From: Pseudomonas oryzihabitans
GTDB lineage: Bacteria; Pseudomonadota; Gammaproteobacteria; Pseudomonadales; Pseudomonadaceae
Assembly (NCBI RefSeq): GCF_006384975.1
Contig: NZ_CP021645.1
Coordinates: 248,001-312,000 of the forward strand
Length of the DNA: 64,000 bases
Direction of reading: 5' to 3'
Each line of letters opens with the position of its first letter. Position 1 is the stretch's first letter. Positions 1-9,667 of the stretch are shown here, piece after piece. A model generated the notes under the pieces. It was not told the origin of the DNA, searched no databases, and saw only the letters and a program-made list of their open reading frames with translations. The translations under genes were made by a program, and so were the position numbers.

Positions 1-644
1 GCTGCGCCGCCTGGGGCAGCTTCCTGCACCAGGGCCAGATCTGCATGGCCACCGGCCTGATCCTGGTACAGCAGGATGTCGCCGCGGCCTTCACCGAGCG
101 CCTGGCGATCCGCGCCGCAGGCCTGCGGGTAGGCGATCCGCTCAGCCCCGGTACTCAACTCGGCCCGCTGATCAACGCCCGGCAGTTGCAACGGGTGCAA
201 GCCATCGTCGCGGACAGTCTGGCCGCCGGTGCCCGGCTGGAGCAGGGCGGTAGCCACGAAGGCCTGTTCTATGCCCCGACCGTGCTGAGCGGCGTGCGCC
301 CCGGCATGCGCGCCTTCGATGAAGAGATCTTCGGGCCGGTGGCCAGCGTGGTGACCTTCACCGACGAGGCCGAGGCCGTCGCCCTGGCCAACCGTACCCC
401 CTACGGCCTGGCCGCCGGGGTGCTCTCCGGCTCCCTGGCCCGCGCTCGTGCCCTGGGCGCGCAGCTCAACTGCGGAATGCTGCACCTCAACGACCAGACG
501 GTGAACGACGAGGTGGTCAACCCCTTCGGCGGCCGCGGCCAGTCCGGCAATGGCGGCAGCGTCGGCGGCCTGTGCAACTGGGACGACTACAGCCAGTGGC
601 AGTGGGTGACGGAGCACGAGGAGCCGCCGCGCTATCCCTTCTAG
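1..644 (+). CDS. NAD(P)-dependent aldehyde dehydrogenase (benzaldehyde/aromatic aldehyde type), 5' end outside the window
   Basis: Only the C-terminal part is present; the reading frame is already open at base 3, so the true start lies upstream. The first visible residues contain GQIC, the catalytic-cysteine motif of aldehyde dehydrogenases (Cys codon at about 42-44). Downstream come the EEIFGPV substrate/NAD loop and the FGGRGQSGNGG segment near the C-terminus, both standard for the family. It oxidises an aldehyde to its acid with NAD(P). The C-terminal sequence and the following alcohol dehydrogenase point to an aromatic aldehyde (benzaldehyde, coniferaldehyde or vanillin), but the exact substrate is inferred. 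The gene ends 39 bp before the next one and is probably in the same operon. Confidence 0.9.
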   Translation, partial: CAAWGSFLHQGQICMATGLILVQQDVAAAFTERLAIRAAGLRVGDPLSPGTQLGPLINARQLQRVQAIVADSLAAGARLEQGGSHEGLFYAPTVLSGVRPGMRAFDEEIFGPVASVVTFTDEAEAVALANRTPYGLAAGVLSGSLARARALGAQLNCGMLHLNDQTVNDEVVNPFGGRGQSGNGGSVGGLCNWDDYSQWQWVTEHEEPPRYPF

Positions 645-683
645 CCCGCTTCATTCCATCAATAACAACAAGAGGAAAATCCC

Positions 684-1451
684 ATGACCCTGAATGGCAA
701 GACGCTGGTGATCACCGGTGTGGCCTCCGGTATTGGTGCCGAACTGGCGCGCCTGGCCCGCTTCCACGGCGCCCTCGTGATCGGCGTCGACCGCAATCAA
801 CCCCAGCTCAGTCTGGATGAATTCCACCAGGCCGACCTGGGCGATCCGGACAGCATCGCTACCCTGGTCGGCCGTCTACCGGAGCGCCTGCACGGTCTCT
901 GCAACATCGCCGGGGTACCGGGCACGGCGCCGGCAGAGACGGTGGCGCGGGTCAACTACCTCGGGCCGCGCCTGCTCAGCCAGCAACTGGTCGAGCGATT
1001 GGGGCAGGGCGGGGCCATCGTCAACGTCGCCTCCATCCTCGGCGCCGAATGGCCGCAGCGCCTGGAGCGGCACCGCGAGCTGGCGCGGATCGCCGACTTC
1101 GCCGAGGCCCGGGCCTGGCTGGCGGCGCACCCGGTGGAGCAGGCGACCTGCTACCAGTATTTCAAGGAAGCGCTGATCGTCTGGAGCTTCGTGCAATCCC
1201 AGACCTGGCTGCGCGAATTCGGCGTGCGTCTGAATTGCGTGGCGCCGGGACCGGTGTTCACGCCCATCCTCGGCGACTTCGTCAGCATGCTCGGCGAGGA
1301 GCGTGTCGCCCGCGACAGCCAGCGCATGCTGCGCCCGGCGCTGGCCGACGAGGTGGCCGAGGTGATCGCCTTTCTCTGCAGCGATGCCTCGCGCTGGATC
1401 AACGGCGCCAACCTGCCGGTGGATGGCGGTCTGGCCGCCAGTTACGTCTGA
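684..1451 (+). CDS. calA: SDR-family coniferyl-alcohol dehydrogenase-like protein (CalA)
   Basis: A 255-residue short-chain dehydrogenase, the length of characterised coniferyl alcohol dehydrogenases. The N-terminal TGVASGIGAELA is the Rossmann nucleotide-binding motif, CNIAGVPG takes the NNAG position, and the catalytic Tyr/Lys lie in CYQYFKEA around residue 160. PVDGGLAASY ends the protein as in many SDRs. Predicted role: oxidation of coniferyl or a related aromatic alcohol to the aldehyde, which the upstream aldehyde dehydrogenase would take to the acid. The ATG has a GAGG ribosome site 8-9 bp ahead. The family assignment is firm; the coniferyl-alcohol substrate is by resemblance. Confidence 0.75.
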   Translation: MTLNGKTLVITGVASGIGAELARLARFHGALVIGVDRNQPQLSLDEFHQADLGDPDSIATLVGRLPERLHGLCNIAGVPGTAPAETVARVNYLGPRLLSQQLVERLGQGGAIVNVASILGAEWPQRLERHRELARIADFAEARAWLAAHPVEQATCYQYFKEALIVWSFVQSQTWLREFGVRLNCVAPGPVFTPILGDFVSMLGEERVARDSQRMLRPALADEVAEVIAFLCSDASRWINGANLPVDGGLAASYV

Positions 1452-1523
1452 CCCCGGTCGCCGCGCTCGTCTGGGCGCGGCGATCACGTTCTCCCACAAC
1501 AAGAACAATCCAAGGATGACGTC

Positions 1524-2468
1524 ATGCGCAAAACCCTTAGCCTCGGTCTGTTGGCGGCGGCCAGTCTCTGTTCCACCCTGGCCCAGGCCTACGACCTGCC
1601 CGGTCTCAACCTCGGTTCCACCAGTTTCTACGATGGCACGCCCGCGCCGGACGGCCCAGGTTGGTACCTGTCGGAATACCTCCTCTATGGCAAGACCAGT
1701 CGCTTCAACGACCAGGATGGCCGCAAGCTACCGTTGCCCACGCAGGAACTGACCACCTTCGCCCCGGTGACCCAACTGATCTATGTTGGCCAGCCGCTGG
1801 CCAATGGCGCCATGCCCGGTTTCACCGCCATCCTGCCCTGGCTGGCCAAGGCCGATGTCGACGACGGCCTCGGTGGCCAGGCGCTGAGTTCACGCGAAGG
1901 GGTGGGCGACCTGACCCTGGGCGCCTTCTTGCAATTGCCCACCAGCCTGCGGCCGGACGGTGGGCCGCGCCTGGCCCAGCGTGTGGAGGTCGACATCCTG
2001 GCGCCCACCGGCCGCTACGACCGGGAGCGGGCGATCAATCCGGGCAGCAACTTCTGGTCGTTCAATCCCTACTACGCGGCGACCTACTGGCTGACCCCCC
2101 AGTGGTCGGTATCGGGGCGTTTCTACTATCTGTGGAATGGCAAGAACGACCAGCCGCTACGCAGCTTCGGCGATGTCTCCGACACCCAGGCCGGCCAGGC
2201 GCTGCATGCCAACCTGACCACTCAGTACGCGCTGAACGAGCGCCTCAGCGTCGGCCTGAACGGCTATTGGCTCAGGCAGATCACCGATTCCCAGGTAGAT
2301 GGCCATGACGTGAGCGGGCGCCGCGAGAAGGTCTGGGCCTGGGGGCCGGGCCTCACCTACGCCTTCTCCAAGCAGAACCTGATCACCTTCAACAGCTACT
2401 TCGAGCAGGATGCCGAGAACCGCACCGAGGGACGCAAGTTCGTCATTAACTTCTTGCACAAGCTGTAG
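1524..2468 (+). CDS. Outer-membrane transporter-like protein of the phenol-degradation MetA/SphA family
   Basis: 314 residues with an N-terminal signal peptide ending near AQA (residue 22). The rest alternates aromatic and polar residues (FNPYYAATYW, FYYLWNG) as in beta-barrel outer-membrane proteins and ends with the hydrophobic FVINFLHKL. This matches the SphA / Phenol_MetA_deg family, usually encoded beside aromatic catabolic genes and thought to help hydrophobic aromatics cross the outer membrane. The ribosome site AAGGATG precedes the ATG. It is the third gene of the ALDH-SDR-porin block, 72 bp after the SDR gene. The transported compound cannot be told from sequence. Confidence 0.75.
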   Translation: MRKTLSLGLLAAASLCSTLAQAYDLPGLNLGSTSFYDGTPAPDGPGWYLSEYLLYGKTSRFNDQDGRKLPLPTQELTTFAPVTQLIYVGQPLANGAMPGFTAILPWLAKADVDDGLGGQALSSREGVGDLTLGAFLQLPTSLRPDGGPRLAQRVEVDILAPTGRYDRERAINPGSNFWSFNPYYAATYWLTPQWSVSGRFYYLWNGKNDQPLRSFGDVSDTQAGQALHANLTTQYALNERLSVGLNGYWLRQITDSQVDGHDVSGRREKVWAWGPGLTYAFSKQNLITFNSYFEQDAENRTEGRKFVINFLHKL

Positions 2469-2475
2469 TGAAAGA

Positions 2476-2506
2476 CCCGATCGACCGTACCTAGCGGTCG
2501 ATCGGG
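2476..2506. terminator. Perfect 12-bp stem-loop between convergent genes
   Basis: Arms 2476-2487 (CCCGATCGACCG) and 2495-2506 are perfect reverse complements around a 7-base loop. The right arm is the last codons of the minus-strand DUF4124 gene. On the minus strand the stem is followed by TCTTTC, a weak U-tract; on the plus strand there is none. It probably ends transcription of one or both convergent units. Confidence 0.5.
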
Positions 2507-2973
2507 ATACCCGGGCTCGGCGGCGGGGGCGGGGGTTGCATGGCCTGGGGATGAGGCACCATGTGCCAGGTCTCGTGGCGCGGCCGTTCGATGTACACCG
2601 GGTAGGGCTGGTAGATCACCCTGGGCCTCTGTGTCTCTATTCCCTGCTGGTGCAGAGTCGAGGAAGAAGAAAAGGAGGAAGAAGAGGAAGACCCGCCAAC
2701 GATGGTGATGTCGTCGGCCGGACGCGGCGCCTGGGGGATCATGACGATGTTCTGCTGGGGCGCCACGGTTGCCGGTGGCGTATTGGCCGGGGGCGGGGCC
2801 ATATTGAAGCCGTTGGAGGAGGGCTGCAGCGGAATGACGCTGACCTGGCTACCCGCGGGGCAGGCGCCCTGGGTGTAGGTAGTCTGGCCTTGGGTGTCCA
2901 CGCATTTGAAGACATCCTGAGCCATGGCGGTACTGGTGATGGCGAGCAACAGGCAACACAGCAAGGACCGCAT
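2491..2973 (-). CDS. DUF4124 domain-containing secreted protein
   Basis: 160 residues. A signal peptide (MRSLLCCLLL... cleaved near AMA-QD) is followed by DVFKCVDTQGQTTYTQGACP, the signature of DUF4124, a small periplasmic/extracytoplasmic domain common in gammaproteobacteria. The remainder is low complexity: a proline-rich stretch, a run of about a dozen serines broken by one Phe (residues ~94-105), and a poly-Pro tail. Function of the family is unknown. It is alone on the minus strand, convergent with the MetA-like gene and divergent from lpxO. Confidence 0.75.
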   Translation of the reverse strand: MRSLLCCLLLAITSTAMAQDVFKCVDTQGQTTYTQGACPAGSQVSVIPLQPSSNGFNMAPPPANTPPATVAPQQNIVMIPQAPRPADDITIVGGSSSSSSFSSSSTLHQQGIETQRPRVIYQPYPVYIERPRHETWHMVPHPQAMQPPPPPPSPGIPIDR

Positions 2974-3167
2974 GGCGAGGATGACTCCGACGCATGTTCT
3001 CGTAGCTGGCAGAATACTGGAGCCATGGCTCTAGTCCCAGTGATCGACCTTCCCTGACTATGGAAGGATAGCGACTGCTCAGCAAAAAGGCAGACTGTAA
3101 AGACTGGGCCTTGGCTTAAGGGAGGCGTATAACATCCGGATACATTTACTTTTCGGGATCGCGACAC

Positions 3168-4068
3168 GTGAAGTGGCTCGTACTGGCACTGTTTTTTCTG
3201 TGTGTTCTCTATGTGCATTTCCGGGGTCGGGTGCGCCACAGGTTCCTGCGCCAGCTGAGTGACCATTCGACCTTCCTGGCGCCGCTCAACACCTTCATGT
3301 TTCTCACCTCGCGGGTGCCCAATGCGCCCTATCACGAGGTGGCGCGCTTCCCCGAGCTGCAGGTGCTGCAGGACAATTGGCCGCTCATCCGTGACGAAGC
3401 CCTGAATCTGTTGCGCGCCGGCCAGATCAAGAAATCCGCCGAGCACAACGACGCTGGTTTCAACTCCTTCTTCAAGAGTGGCTGGAAGCGCTTCTATCTG
3501 AAGTGGTATGGCGACAGCCATCCCTCCGCCATGCAGCTCTGCCCGCGCACCACCGAATTGCTCAAGGGCATCGGCACGGTCAAGGCGGCCATGTTCGCTG
3601 AGCTGCCGCCTGGTTCGCGCCTGGTCCGGCATCGTGATCCCTACGGCGGTTCGTTGCGCTACCACCTGGGCCTGGTCACCCCCCAACGATCCGCGCTGCT
3701 TCATCGAGGTGGACGGCCAGCGCTATCATTGGCGCGATGGCCAGGCGGTGGTGTTCGACGAAACCTTCATCCACTACGCCGAGAACACCACCGACCAGGA
3801 TCGCATCATCCTGTTCTGCGACGTGGAGCGGCCCTTGCGTTATCGCTGGGCCGGCGCCTTCAATCGCTGGGTCAGCGGTACCCTGCTGGCCTCGGCTGCC
3901 TCGCCCAACGACGCTGGCGACAAAACCGGCGGGCTCAATCGCGCCTTCAAGCATCTCTATCGCATTCGCCAGCGCGGCAAGGCGCTGAAGAAGCGCAATC
4001 GCTTCCGCTACTACCTCGAGCAGTGGTTGCTGCTGGCGGTACTGGTCGGCGTGATTATCTGGATCTGA
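3168..4068 (+). pseudogene. lpxO: lpxO, Fe(II)/2-oxoglutarate lipid A 2-hydroxylase, frameshifted in a C6 tract
   Basis: LpxO hydroxylates the secondary acyl chain of lipid A at the cytoplasmic face of the inner membrane. The frame from GTG 3168 gives an N-terminal membrane helix (WLVLALFFLCVLYV), then HRDPYGGSLRYHLGLVTP with the HxD iron ligands. At the C6 run 3679-3684 the homology jumps to the +1 frame, giving NDPRCFIEVDG, the third ligand His in DETFIHYAENTTDQ, and a C-terminal helix. Removing one C restores a single 299-residue protein, the normal length for LpxO. As written, the first frame reads junk to 4136. The extra C may be a real null or phase-variable state, or a sequencing error in a homopolymer. 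Confidence 0.8.
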
Positions 4069-4138
4069 ACGAACGACGCTCGTCAGCCGGCTCTGACGTT
4101 CGACTTGACCCCGGCCTGGATCACCGTCAATACTGATA

Positions 4139-4154
4139 CTGTATAAATATACAT
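4139..4154 (+). promoter_or_regulatory. LexA box upstream of imuA
   Basis: CTGTATAAATATACAT fits the LexA consensus CTGT-N8-ACAG at all but the last base, with the usual AT-rich centre. It lies 45 bp before the imuA ATG, a typical position for SOS control of the imuA-imuB-dnaE2 cassette. Confidence 0.8.
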
Positions 4155-4198
4155 ATCAGGGCGATGGCCATGGACAATATCCTTGCGAGTTCGGCGGC

Positions 4199-4813
4199 AT
4201 GAGCGGCGGCGCCAGCCTGGCCCGGCTGTTCGAGGAGCGGCGCCTCTGGAGGGGGCAGACCAGCCCCGAGGCCCGGCGCAGTGGGCAGCCCACGGGCGTC
4301 GCGGCGCTCGATGCCCATCTGCCCGGCGGCGGGTGGCCGGAAGCGGCCCTGACCGAATTGCTGCTGGCTGGGCCCGGCCACGGTGAATTGCGTCTGCTCT
4401 GGCCGACGCTGGCCCGGCTGAGCCAGGCCGCCGAGCGCATCGCCCTGATCGCTCCGCCACTGCTGCCCTATCCACTGGCCTGGCAGGCTGCCGGGGTGGC
4501 GCTGGAAGCCCTGGTGGTGATCCGCGCCCAAGGCGCCGAGGTGCTCTGGGCTGCCGAGCAATGTCTGCGTTCCGGCTGCTTCGGCGCGGTGCTCTGTTGG
4601 CCCGAGCGGGCCGACGATCGCCAATTGCGGCGCCTGCAGGTCGCCGCCGAGAGCGGTCGTACCCTGGCCTTCGCCCTGCGGCCAGCCGCGGCCCTGGACA
4701 ATCCTTCACCGGCGGCCTTGCGCCTGGAACTCAAGGCGCCCCTCGAACGGGTGCACATCCGCAAATGTCGGGGCGGTCAACCCGGTCTCCTCAGTCTGGC
4801 CGGCGGCGTTTGA
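4199..4813 (+). CDS. imuA: ImuA, translesion synthesis accessory protein (SulA-like/RecA-like)
   Basis: 204 residues beginning MSGGASLARLFEERRLWRGQ, with GVAALDAHLPGGGWPEAALTELL typical of ImuA, a degenerate RecA-related protein. It works with ImuB and DnaE2 in SOS-induced mutagenic lesion bypass. The ATG overlaps the TGA of a 12-codon reading frame (4164-4202, MAMDNILASSAA) that starts just after the LexA box, so translation may be coupled. imuB follows after 7 bp. No lexA2 gene precedes the cassette here, unlike the lexA2-imuA-imuB-dnaE2 layout of several pseudomonads. Confidence 0.88.
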   Translation: MSGGASLARLFEERRLWRGQTSPEARRSGQPTGVAALDAHLPGGGWPEAALTELLLAGPGHGELRLLWPTLARLSQAAERIALIAPPLLPYPLAWQAAGVALEALVVIRAQGAEVLWAAEQCLRSGCFGAVLCWPERADDRQLRRLQVAAESGRTLAFALRPAAALDNPSPAALRLELKAPLERVHIRKCRGGQPGLLSLAGGV

Positions 4814-4820
4814 GCGGGCC

Positions 4821-6230
4821 ATGCGCTGGGCCTGCATCCTCTTTCCGCAACTGGCGCTGGATGCCGTCTTGCGGCGCCATCCGGAGCCGGAGCGACCCCT
4901 GGTGCTGCTCGCCGGGCCGCCGCAGCGACGGGTGTTGCAGGCGGTCAATCCAGCCGCGCGAGCCCTGGGGCTGCGTCCTGGCCTGACGCTCGCCGCGGCC
5001 CAGGCGCTGAGCCGCGACTTCGAACAGCAGGAACACGATCCGGCGCTCATCGAGGCCGCCGAGGCGCTGCTGGCGGCCTGGGGCTACGGCTTCAGCTCCC
5101 AGGTCAGTCGCCACTATCCCCGAGCGCTGCTACTGGAGGTGCAGTCCAGCCTGCCGCTGCTGGGCCCCTGGCCGCGCCTCGAGCGACGCCTGCGCGACGA
5201 ACTCCAGGCGTTGGGCTTTCGCCATCGCCTGGCCCTGGCGCCCAATCCGATAGCGGCGCGGATGCTGACCAACGTCGCCGATGGCCTGGTCGCCTCCCTC
5301 GATGACCTGCCGCATCTGCTCGCCCGTCTGCCCGTGGACCGCGCAGGCTTCGCTCCACAGCAGGCCCAGGCTCTGGCACGCATGGGCATCCGGCGGTTGG
5401 AGCAACTACTGGCCTTGCCCAGGGCCGCCCTGGCGCGACGCTTCACCCCGGAGTTGCTGCAGCAGCTGGATCTGTTGCGCGGCAGCCGCAATCTGGCGCT
5501 GGAGTTCTACCGGCCGCCGGATCGCTTCGTCACGCGGGTGGAGCTCAACTTCGAGGTGGAATCGCACCAGGCCCTGCTGTTTCCCTTGCGGCGTCTCACC
5601 GCTGACCTGGCCGTCTGGCTGGCCAGTCGCGACCGTGGGGTGCAGCGTTTCCTGCTGTGGCTGGAGCACCGCCAGGGCCCGGCCACCGCGCTCACCATAG
5701 GGCTGCTGGCCCCCGAGCGCGATGCCGCCTTGCTGTTCGAATTCGCCCGTGGCCGGCTCGAACAGTTGCAGGTGGTGGCTCCGGTCCTGGCGCTGCGCCT
5801 GGAAAGCGAAGAGTTGCCGCTGTTCGTACCCGAACGCCATGGCCTGTTCGACGAGCGCTCGGCCCAGGCCGTGGGCTGGGAGGTGCTGCGCGAGCGCCTA
5901 CGCGCGCGCCTCGGCGAGGAGGCGGTGCTCGGTCTCGGCATCCAGGCCGATCACCGGCCCGAACGGGCCCTGGTCTGGCGGCACGAGCGACGGCTGGAGG
6001 CCAGGCTGCCCGCGGTACGTCCGGGCTGGCTGCTGAGCGAACCGCGTCCGCTCGACGGCCAACCGAGCCGCATCCTCGCCGGACCCGAGCGTATCGAAAG
6101 CGGCTGGTGGGACGGCGATGATCAGCGGCGTGACTACTATCGCATCGAGGTGGCCGATGGGCGCCAGGCCTGGGCCTTCCGCCGCTATGGTGAAGAGACG
6201 CCCTGGTGGGTCCAGGGCTGGTTCGCATGA
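4821..6230 (+). CDS. imuB: ImuB, inactive Y-family DNA polymerase homologue
   Basis: 469 residues of the DinB/UmuC fold. In active Y polymerases the N-terminus carries a metal-binding Asp (for example IDMDCF); here the equivalent is [14 protein letters not shown], without it, as expected of ImuB, which acts as the scaffold joining DnaE2 to the beta clamp. The fingers/little-finger segments follow ([36 protein letters not shown]). EELPLF near residue 332 resembles a clamp-binding motif. The gene sits 7 bp after imuA, and its TGA overlaps the dnaE2 ATG (ATGA), so the three genes form one SOS operon. Confidence 0.9.
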   Translation: MRWACILFPQLALDAVLRRHPEPERPLVLLAGPPQRRVLQAVNPAARALGLRPGLTLAAAQALSRDFEQQEHDPALIEAAEALLAAWGYGFSSQVSRHYPRALLLEVQSSLPLLGPWPRLERRLRDELQALGFRHRLALAPNPIAARMLTNVADGLVASLDDLPHLLARLPVDRAGFAPQQAQALARMGIRRLEQLLALPRAALARRFTPELLQQLDLLRGSRNLALEFYRPPDRFVTRVELNFEVESHQALLFPLRRLTADLAVWLASRDRGVQRFLLWLEHRQGPATALTIGLLAPERDAALLFEFARGRLEQLQVVAPVLALRLESEELPLFVPERHGLFDERSAQAVGWEVLRERLRARLGEEAVLGLGIQADHRPERALVWRHERRLEARLPAVRPGWLLSEPRPLDGQPSRILAGPERIESGWWDGDDQRRDYYRIEVADGRQAWAFRRYGEETPWWVQGWFA

Positions 6231-9200
6231 GCGGCTATGCCGAGCTGCACTGCCTGTCGAACTTCAGTTTCCAGCGCGGTGCCTCCAGCGCCCTCGAGTT
6301 GTTCGAGCGGGCCAAGGCGTTGGGCTACGCGGCGCTGGCCATCACCGACGAATGCACCCTGAGCGGTATCGTACGGGCCTGGCAGGCCGCGCGGCAGGTC
6401 GGCCTGCCGCTGCTCGTCGGCAGCGAACTGACCCTGGACGAGGGTCTGCGCCTGGTACTGCTGGTGGAGAATCTGCAGGGCTACGAGAGCCTCTGCGCGC
6501 TGATCACCTGCGCCCGGCGACGCGCGCCCAAGGGCCGCTATCAGCTGACCCGGGCGGATCTGACCCAGCCCTTGCCGGGCCTGCTGGCGATCTGGCTGCC
6601 GGGTAGCGAACCGGCAGACGAGGAGGGGGCCTGGCTCAAGAGCACCTTCGTCGAGCGCCTCTGGATCGGCGTGGAATTGCTGCGCAGCGTCGACGACAGC
6701 GCTCGGCTCGCCCAGCTCCAAGCCCTGGGCGAACGCCTCGGCCTGCCCGGCGTGGCCTGTGGCGACGTGCACATGCACAGCCGCGGTCGTCGTGCCTTGC
6801 AGGACGTGCTCACCGCCATTCGCCATCATCTGCCGCTGGCCGAGGCCGGCTATCGGCTGCACCCCAATGGCGAACGCCACCTGCGCCCCCTGGCTGTGCT
6901 CGAAGACCTGTATCCCGTGGCATTGCGCGCCGCAACCCTGGAGATCGCCGCCCGTTGTCGCTTCGATCTGGCCGAGCTGCGCTATCAGTACCCCCACGAG
7001 GTGGTGCCCGCCGGCGAGACGGCCACTTCCTGGCTCGCCGAGCTGACCCGTCGTGGGCTGGCCTGGCGCTGGCCGGAGGGCGTACCGGACACGGTCGCCA
7101 GCAGGGTGGCCCTGGAGCTGGCGCTGATCGCCGAGAAGGGCTACGAGAACTACTTTCTCACCGTGCACGACATCGTCGACTACGCCCGTCGCCAGCATAT
7201 CCTCTGCCAGGGGCGCGGCTCGGCGGCCAACTCGGTGGTCTGCTACGCCCTGGGCATCACCGAGCTGAGTCCCCTGACCGGCAACCTGTTGTTCGAGCGT
7301 TTCATCTCCCGTGAGCGCGACGAGCCGCCGGACATCGACGTGGATTTCGAGCACGAGCGGCGCGAAGAGGTCATCCAGTACGTCTTTCGCCGCTACGGTC
7401 GCGAGCGGGCCGCGCTCACCGCGGTGGTCAGCACCTACCATGCCGCCGGTGCCCTGCGCGATGTCGGCAAGGCCCTGGGCCTGCCGGGCGACCAGCTCAA
7501 TGCCCTGTCCGGCTGCGCCGGGCGCTGGACCGATGAGATTCCCGGCCCCCAGCGTCTGCGCGAGGCGGGCTTCGATCCGGACAGCCCCCTGTTGCAGCGG
7601 GTGCTCATCCTCGCCGGCCAATTAATCGGCTTTCCCCGGCATCTTTCCCAGCATCCCGGTGGTTTCGTCATCTCCGAGGCGCCCCTGGCGACGCTGGTGC
7701 CGGTGGAAAACGCCGCCATGGCCGAGCGCACCCTGATCCAGTGGGACAAGGACGACCTCGACGCCGTGGGCCTGCTCAAGGTCGACATCCTCGCCCTCGG
7801 CATGCTCAGCGCCTTGCGCCGCTGCTTCGACCTGGTCGCCGACTGGCGTGGCCAGCGCTGGACCCTGGCCAGCCTGCCCCAGGAGGATAAATCCACCTAC
7901 ACGATGATCTCCCGCGCCGATACGGTCGGGGTATTCCAGATCGAATCGCGCGCTCAGATGGCCATGCTGCCGCGCCTCAGGCCCCAGACCCTCTATGACC
8001 TGGTGATCGAGGTAGCCATCGTGCGCCCCGGACCGATCCAGGGGGACATGGTGCATCCCTACCTGCGCCGCCGTAACGGGGAGGAAGAGGAGGAGTATCC
8101 CCATGACGAACTGCGCCCGGCGCTGGAGCGCACCCTGGGGGTGCCGCTGTTCCAGGAGCAGGTCATGCAGATCGCCATCATCGCCGCCGAATACACGCCG
8201 GGCGAGGCCGACCAGTTAAGGCGCTCCATGGCTGCCTGGAAACGCCATGGCGGCCTGGAGCCCCATCGTAAGCGGCTGCACGACCGGATGGTCGAGCGCG
8301 GCTATGAACCGGAATTCGCCGCGCGACTCTTCGAGCAGATCAAGGGTTTCGGCAGCTACGGCTTTCCCGAGTCCCATGCCGCCAGCTTCGCCCTGCTGAC
8401 CTATGCCAGTTCTTGGCTCAAATGCCATGAACCGGCCGCCTTCGCCTGCGCCCTGGTGAACAGCTGGCCGATGGGTTTCTACAGCCCGGACCAGGTGTTG
8501 CAGGACGCCCGTCGCCATGGCGTCGAGGTGCGCGCCGTGGACGTGCAGTGCAGCGACTGGGACTGCCGGCTGGAGGCGGGAGGAGGCCCGCAGCCAGCGA
8601 TTCGCCTCGGGCTACGCCTGGTGCAGGGCTTGGCGGAGGCGATCGGACGGCGCCTGGTGGCGGCCCGGGGCGCGAGTCGCTTCAAGGATGTGGAAGACCT
8701 GTGCCGGCGGGCCGACCTGGATAATCGCGCCCGAGGGCAACTGGCCGATGCCGGAGCCCTGGCGGATCTCGCCGGTGATCGCCACCAGGCGCGTTGGGCC
8801 ATGGCCGGCGTGGAGCGCCAGCTACCGTTGTTCGCGGCGGCTAGCGCGGCCGCCGAGGAGCGCCCGGAATTGCCTGTCCCCAGTGTCGCGGAAGAGGTTC
8901 ACGCCGACTATCGCACCCTGGGCACTACCCTGGGGCCTCATCCGTTACTGCTGTTGCGCGGTGAACTACAGGCACGGCGTTGCCGGGATTTCAGCCAACT
9001 GAGCGATGTCCAGCCGGGGGCCTTGGTCCGGGTCGCCGGACTGGTGCGGGGACGGCAGCGACCGGGCACGGCCAGTGGCGTCATCTTCGTGACCCTGGAA
9101 GACGAGCACGGCATGCTCAATGTGGTGGTCTGGCGCGCCGTGGGCGAGCAGCAGCGACGACCCCTGTTGCAGGCACGCCTGTTACAGGTCGAAGGGCATC

Positions 9201-9301
9201 TGGAGCGGGAAGCGGGGGTACAGCACCTGATCGCCGGTCGGTTGACCGATCTGACTCCGCTGCTCGACGAACTCATGGTGTCGAGTCGGGATTTTCACTG
9301 A
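6227..9301 (+). CDS. dnaE2: DnaE2, error-prone DNA polymerase III alpha-like subunit
   Basis: 1024 residues, normal for DnaE2. The order is PHP domain (residues ~1-270, starting [18 protein letters not shown]), then the C-family polymerase core. [19 protein letters not shown] carries the catalytic acidic residues and [17 protein letters not shown] is the next signature block. A helix-hairpin-helix and an OB fold ([19 protein letters not shown]) end it. ERQLPLF at about residue 870 fits a beta-clamp motif. I chose the ATG at 6227, which overlaps the imuB stop, rather than an in-frame start 21 bp upstream inside imuB. It makes the mutagenic bypass synthesis of the LexA-controlled cassette. Confidence 0.95.
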   Translation: MSGYAELHCLSNFSFQRGASSALELFERAKALGYAALAITDECTLSGIVRAWQAARQVGLPLLVGSELTLDEGLRLVLLVENLQGYESLCALITCARRRAPKGRYQLTRADLTQPLPGLLAIWLPGSEPADEEGAWLKSTFVERLWIGVELLRSVDDSARLAQLQALGERLGLPGVACGDVHMHSRGRRALQDVLTAIRHHLPLAEAGYRLHPNGERHLRPLAVLEDLYPVALRAATLEIAARCRFDLAELRYQYPHEVVPAGETATSWLAELTRRGLAWRWPEGVPDTVASRVALELALIAEKGYENYFLTVHDIVDYARRQHILCQGRGSAANSVVCYALGITELSPLTGNLLFERFISRERDEPPDIDVDFEHERREEVIQYVFRRYGRERAALTAVVSTYHAAGALRDVGKALGLPGDQLNALSGCAGRWTDEIPGPQRLREAGFDPDSPLLQRVLILAGQLIGFPRHLSQHPGGFVISEAPLATLVPVENAAMAERTLIQWDKDDLDAVGLLKVDILALGMLSALRRCFDLVADWRGQRWTLASLPQEDKSTYTMISRADTVGVFQIESRAQMAMLPRLRPQTLYDLVIEVAIVRPGPIQGDMVHPYLRRRNGEEEEEYPHDELRPALERTLGVPLFQEQVMQIAIIAAEYTPGEADQLRRSMAAWKRHGGLEPHRKRLHDRMVERGYEPEFAARLFEQIKGFGSYGFPESHAASFALLTYASSWLKCHEPAAFACALVNSWPMGFYSPDQVLQDARRHGVEVRAVDVQCSDWDCRLEAGGGPQPAIRLGLRLVQGLAEAIGRRLVAARGASRFKDVEDLCRRADLDNRARGQLADAGALADLAGDRHQARWAMAGVERQLPLFAAASAAAEERPELPVPSVAEEVHADYRTLGTTLGPHPLLLLRGELQARRCRDFSQLSDVQPGALVRVAGLVRGRQRPGTASGVIFVTLEDEHGMLNVVVWRAVGEQQRRPLLQARLLQVEGHLEREAGVQHLIAGRLTDLTPLLDELMVSSRDFH

Positions 9302-9342
9302 GGGCGTACGGGGAAGAAGGGGAAGGGTGCAGCGGGAGGGCT

Positions 9343-9375
9343 GTCTTCCGAAGCGCTCGAGAGCGCCCGGAAGAC
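9343..9375. terminator. Hairpin between convergent dnaE2 and hupB
   Basis: GTCTTCCG (9343-9350) pairs with CGGAAGAC (9368-9375), with a second GCGCTC/GAGCGC stem inside. There is no clear U-tract on either strand, so terminator function is a guess from its position. Confidence 0.4.
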
Positions 9376-9394
9376 AAGAATCGACCAGACAGCC

Positions 9395-9667
9395 TTAGCT
9401 GACGGCGTCTTTCAGGCCTTTGCCGGGCTTGAAGCCGGGCAGCTTGGCAGCGGCGATCTTGATGGTGGCACCGGTCTGCGGGTTGCGGCCTTCGCGAGCA
9501 GCGCGCTCTTTCACTGCGAAAGTTCCGAAACCGACCAGGCTAACGCTGTCGCCTTGCTTCAGGGCGTCGGTCACCGCAGTGGTGAAGGCGTCCAGGGCTT
9601 TGGCAGCGGTGGCCTTGGGCAGGTCGGCAGACGCGGCAATGGCGTCGATCAGCTCAGCTTTATTCAT
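9395..9667 (-). CDS. hupB: DNA-binding protein HU-beta
   Basis: 90 residues, exactly HU length. It starts [21 protein letters not shown] and contains [21 protein letters not shown], the DNA-binding arm region with the conserved RNPQTG, ending [18 protein letters not shown] dimers bend and compact DNA and assist replication and regulation. It is a single gene with about 250 bp of leader upstream before the next feature. In many pseudomonads hupB follows lon; here it stands between dnaE2 and a ykgJ-like gene. Confidence 0.96.
   Translation of the reverse strand: MNKAELIDAIAASADLPKATAAKALDAFTTAVTDALKQGDSVSLVGFGTFAVKERAAREGRNPQTGATIKIAAAKLPGFKPGKGLKDAVS

Noticed and set aside
3684..4136. Continuation of the first lpxO frame as a real C-terminus
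   Set aside because: The residues after the C6 tract are Arg/Gly/Pro-rich junk, while the +1 frame continues LpxO homology to a normal end.
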